Part shown: piece by piece, positions 61,851-64,000 of the stretch | How the letters are laid out: the number at the start of each line of letters is the position of its first letter | Position numbering within the stretch: the first letter of the stretch is position 1 | The notes under the pieces: generated by a model | What the model was told of the DNA's origin: nothing | Databases searched by the model: none | Seen by the model: only the letters and a program-made list of their open reading frames with translations | Made by a program: the position numbers and the translations under genes | Assembly (NCBI GenBank): GCA_025923195.1 | Contig: JAICGJ010000005.1 | Coordinates: forward strand, 22,981 to 86,980 | DNA from: Chryseolinea sp. | GTDB taxonomy: Bacteria > Bacteroidota > Bacteroidia > Cytophagales > Cyclobacteriaceae | Direction of reading: 5' to 3' | DNA length: 64,000 nt

Positions 61851-61873
61851 GAAATTTGACACGTACAACGTCT

Positions 61874-62962
61874 ATGCGATCTTTAACTACAATTCTCACA
61901 GGAACAACATTCCTCATAACAACTGTCCTCTTCGTCGCATGTGAAAACAAGAGGGACGCAATTCCAAATGCTGACCCGACGTTTTCGATACATCGAGGAA
62001 CCAACATCGCGCATTGGTTGAGTCAAAGCGATCGCAGAGGCGAGGAGCGCGCCGCGTTTTTTACTAAGAAAGACATCCAGTTGATAGACTCCGCGGGGTT
62101 CGACCATATCCGCCTGCCTATTGATGAAGAACAAATGTGGCAGGAAGATGAGACCAGGTATGAAGATGCATTTAAGTTATTGCAAGAATGTATGAAGTGG
62201 TGCGAAGAATCGGGACTTCGCGTAATCCTTGATCTGCATATACTGCGTTCGCACCATTTCAACGAGCAGGAGAAGAGACTTTGGAATGATCCCGGGGAAC
62301 AAGACAAGCTGATCCGACTTTGGAAAGACTTGTCCAAGGCCATAGGTCACTGGCCCAATTCAATGGTTGCGTATGAGTTTATGAACGAACCTGTAGCTGA
62401 CGAAGCGGAACAGTGGAATCAATTATTGTTGCGGGTATCCGATTCAATTCGCACCTGGGAACCAGAACGCTTTCTTGTGATTGGCTCCAACCGGTGGCAA
62501 TCGGTCAACACATTCGACGAACTCAGAATACCTCCTAATGATCGTAGAATTATTCTGAGCTTCCATTTTTATGAACCATTTCACCTTACGCATTTCCAGG
62601 CTTCCTGGACGCGGCTGAAGGATTTTCAGGGCGAGGTAAATTATCCTGGACAGATCGTTATCAATGGTCAGTCTGAGGAAGAAAGGCGTTCTTACAATTT
62701 GGATTCCTTGGAGAAAATGATGGAAAAACCACTTAGAATCGCAGATAGTTTGAAATTGCCACTTTACTGCGGTGAATTCGGCGTCATTTATAAATCGCCG
62801 CTGAAAGCGAAGCTCGCATGGTATAGCGACATAGTTACAATTTTTGAAAAGCACAAAGTCGCGTACGCGAACTGGAACTATAAGGCTGGATCATTTGGCA
62901 TCGTAGATGAGAAAATGAAGCCGGATTCCGCGTTAATTCCTATTTTAGTAGGCGGTCAATAG
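61874..62962 (+). CDS. Glycoside hydrolase family 5-like (cellulase-type) lipoprotein
   Basis: Lipobox VLFVACENK; RGTNIAHWLSQS; GFDHIRLPIDEEQMW; GLRVILDLHI; MVAYEFMNEPVAD; LPLYCGEFGVIYKS. Track start 61601 is upstream of a likely signal peptide. Confidence 0.87.
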   Translation: MRSLTTILTGTTFLITTVLFVACENKRDAIPNADPTFSIHRGTNIAHWLSQSDRRGEERAAFFTKKDIQLIDSAGFDHIRLPIDEEQMWQEDETRYEDAFKLLQECMKWCEESGLRVILDLHILRSHHFNEQEKRLWNDPGEQDKLIRLWKDLSKAIGHWPNSMVAYEFMNEPVADEAEQWNQLLLRVSDSIRTWEPERFLVIGSNRWQSVNTFDELRIPPNDRRIILSFHFYEPFHLTHFQASWTRLKDFQGEVNYPGQIVINGQSEEERRSYNLDSLEKMMEKPLRIADSLKLPLYCGEFGVIYKSPLKAKLAWYSDIVTIFEKHKVAYANWNYKAGSFGIVDEKMKPDSALIPILVGGQ

Positions 62963-62969
62963 CTGGGTA

Positions 62970-63578
62970 TCATTTGAAATTTGGCGGAAGATCTTCAGCG
63001 CGATCAATGTCGTTGAGCGTTTCAAGTTGCCAGAACGAAAGTCCCGACAGTTTGAGGTCGTCAAGTGTTTCTGACAAGACGCTGTTTGTGCCCCAATTCT
63101 TATTTTTAAAAACGGCCGGATGGAGATAATTCATGCCCAGCAAATAATATCCTCCATCAACGGCCGGACCGATTACTACGTCATGTGTTAATAGCCTGCG
63201 AAATGCCTCTTTTATTATCCGGGCACTTAAATCAAGACAATCAGTTCCAATAATACAAATGGACTTGTATCCGCAATTGAAGCCTGTCCTAAAAGCTGTT
63301 TCCATTTTTTCACCCAAGTTATCACCGGATTGAATTAACTTCTCGTGGACTGCTGATGACCAAGTGTCATCTGTATCCACGAAATCTGAATAGTAAAGAA
63401 TTTTGTGAAACGGTAGCTTTTCAACAACATCTCTAGTGTGTTCGGATAACAAAAGATAGATCGAGTACGCCTTCGCGTCACCGATGGTAGCAGCAAGTCG
63501 CGTTTTCACTTTTCCGAGTTCTGGATTCCTGTAAAAAATAATGAGGAGTGATTGTGGTTTTGATTTCCTTTTTGACAT
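62970..63578 (-). CDS. TIGR04282-type (DUF2064) glycosyltransferase-like protein
   Basis: LLIIFYRNPELGKVKTRLAATIGD...CIIGTDCLDLSARIIKEAF...DVVIGPAVDGGYYLLGM. Confidence 0.9.
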   Translation of the reverse strand: MSKRKSKPQSLLIIFYRNPELGKVKTRLAATIGDAKAYSIYLLLSEHTRDVVEKLPFHKILYYSDFVDTDDTWSSAVHEKLIQSGDNLGEKMETAFRTGFNCGYKSICIIGTDCLDLSARIIKEAFRRLLTHDVVIGPAVDGGYYLLGMNYLHPAVFKNKNWGTNSVLSETLDDLKLSGLSFWQLETLNDIDRAEDLPPNFK

Positions 63579-63579
63579 C

Positions 63580-64000
63580 TTAATAGACGATTACCCCCTT
63601 TGACAGCCATTGAGACCAATGCTTATTATACGTATGAACTTGTTCGGTTGGATTTCCCGATAGATCTACTACGCCATTCCCTTTGTTAACCCAGTCGAAA
63701 ATTCCACCATATAGATTTCGGACATTGGTAAAGCCCAGGTTAATAAGCTGCTCCCCGATTCTTTCACTTCGATAGCCAACCGTGCAATACACAACGATAG
63801 GGGTATCTCTTTTAATACTGTCGATCCATTGGCTCTTGAATTTCTTGTAGTCAATGAGGTGGGCGTGTTGAATATGACTGACATTGTATTCTTCCTGTGC
63901 TCGAGTATCGAATAAAATGATTCGTTCTTTTTTCTTTAAGAGCGTCCTGAGTTCCTCAGTGTAAATGAGTGGAACCGAATTTCTATAAAGAGATTTTAGC
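63580..64000 (-). CDS. Rhodanese-domain protein; 5' end beyond the right edge
   Basis: The track lists only an internal start (63792). Reading on to the edge in frame gives LKSLYRNSVPLIYTEELRTLLKKKERIILFDTRAQEEYNVSHIQHAHLIDYKKFKSQWIDSIKRDTPIVVYCTVGYRSERIGEQL. Confidence 0.88.
   Translation of the reverse strand, partial: LKSLYRNSVPLIYTEELRTLLKKKERIILFDTRAQEEYNVSHIQHAHLIDYKKFKSQWIDSIKRDTPIVVYCTVGYRSERIGEQLINLGFTNVRNLYGGIFDWVNKGNGVVDLSGNPTEQVHTYNKHWSQWLSKGVIVY

Noticed and set aside
61601-61873. 91-residue N-terminal extension of the GH5 protein
   Set aside because: Places a signal peptide and lipobox internally; the ATG at 61874 starts directly at the signal peptide.

Overview
The window is a chromosomal segment from a Bacteroidota bacterium, probably Cytophagales-like. 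Lineage is inferred from gene content, the tRNA-tuf-secE-nusG-rpl-rpoBC-str gene order and a TTTG-N19-TATTTTTG promoter. Most of it is ordinary core genome. It holds diadenylate cyclase, folP, aroK, proS, NfeD/flotillin, sucD, icd, ribH, pdhA and recF, four tRNAs, tuf, secE-nusG, rplKAJL, rpoBC, rpsLG-fusA-rpsJ. There are also several accessory blocks: (i) a vitamin-B12 neighbourhood (BtuF-like lipoprotein, cobalamin riboswitch, BtuB-like receptor, a DUF5522+Dph6-like fusion, MeaB); (ii) a CHASE2 protein followed by tandem paralogous secreted proteins; (iii) a periplasmic molybdo-hydroxylase block (MocA, XdhC, Tat-exported large subunit, 2Fe-2S subunit, cytochromes c, MOSC) interrupted by a PQQ dehydrogenase with an internal haem-c site. 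No CRISPR array, transposase, phage or known defence locus was seen. The most unusual content is repeat DNA. One family is a 30-bp (10-codon) palindrome-cored repeat, present three times in frame inside the molybdoenzyme gene and again with the same 30-bp period next to tRNA-Tyr. A second is a class of intergenic imperfect inverted repeats built from short degenerate words (e.g. GTTATCCGTTAATAG), sometimes flanking a 75-225 bp centre. A third observation is degraded 3' copies of tRNA-Thr and tRNA-Trp, one split by a perfect 18-bp palindrome. All calls come from reading the sequence and supplied ORFs; no database search was run.
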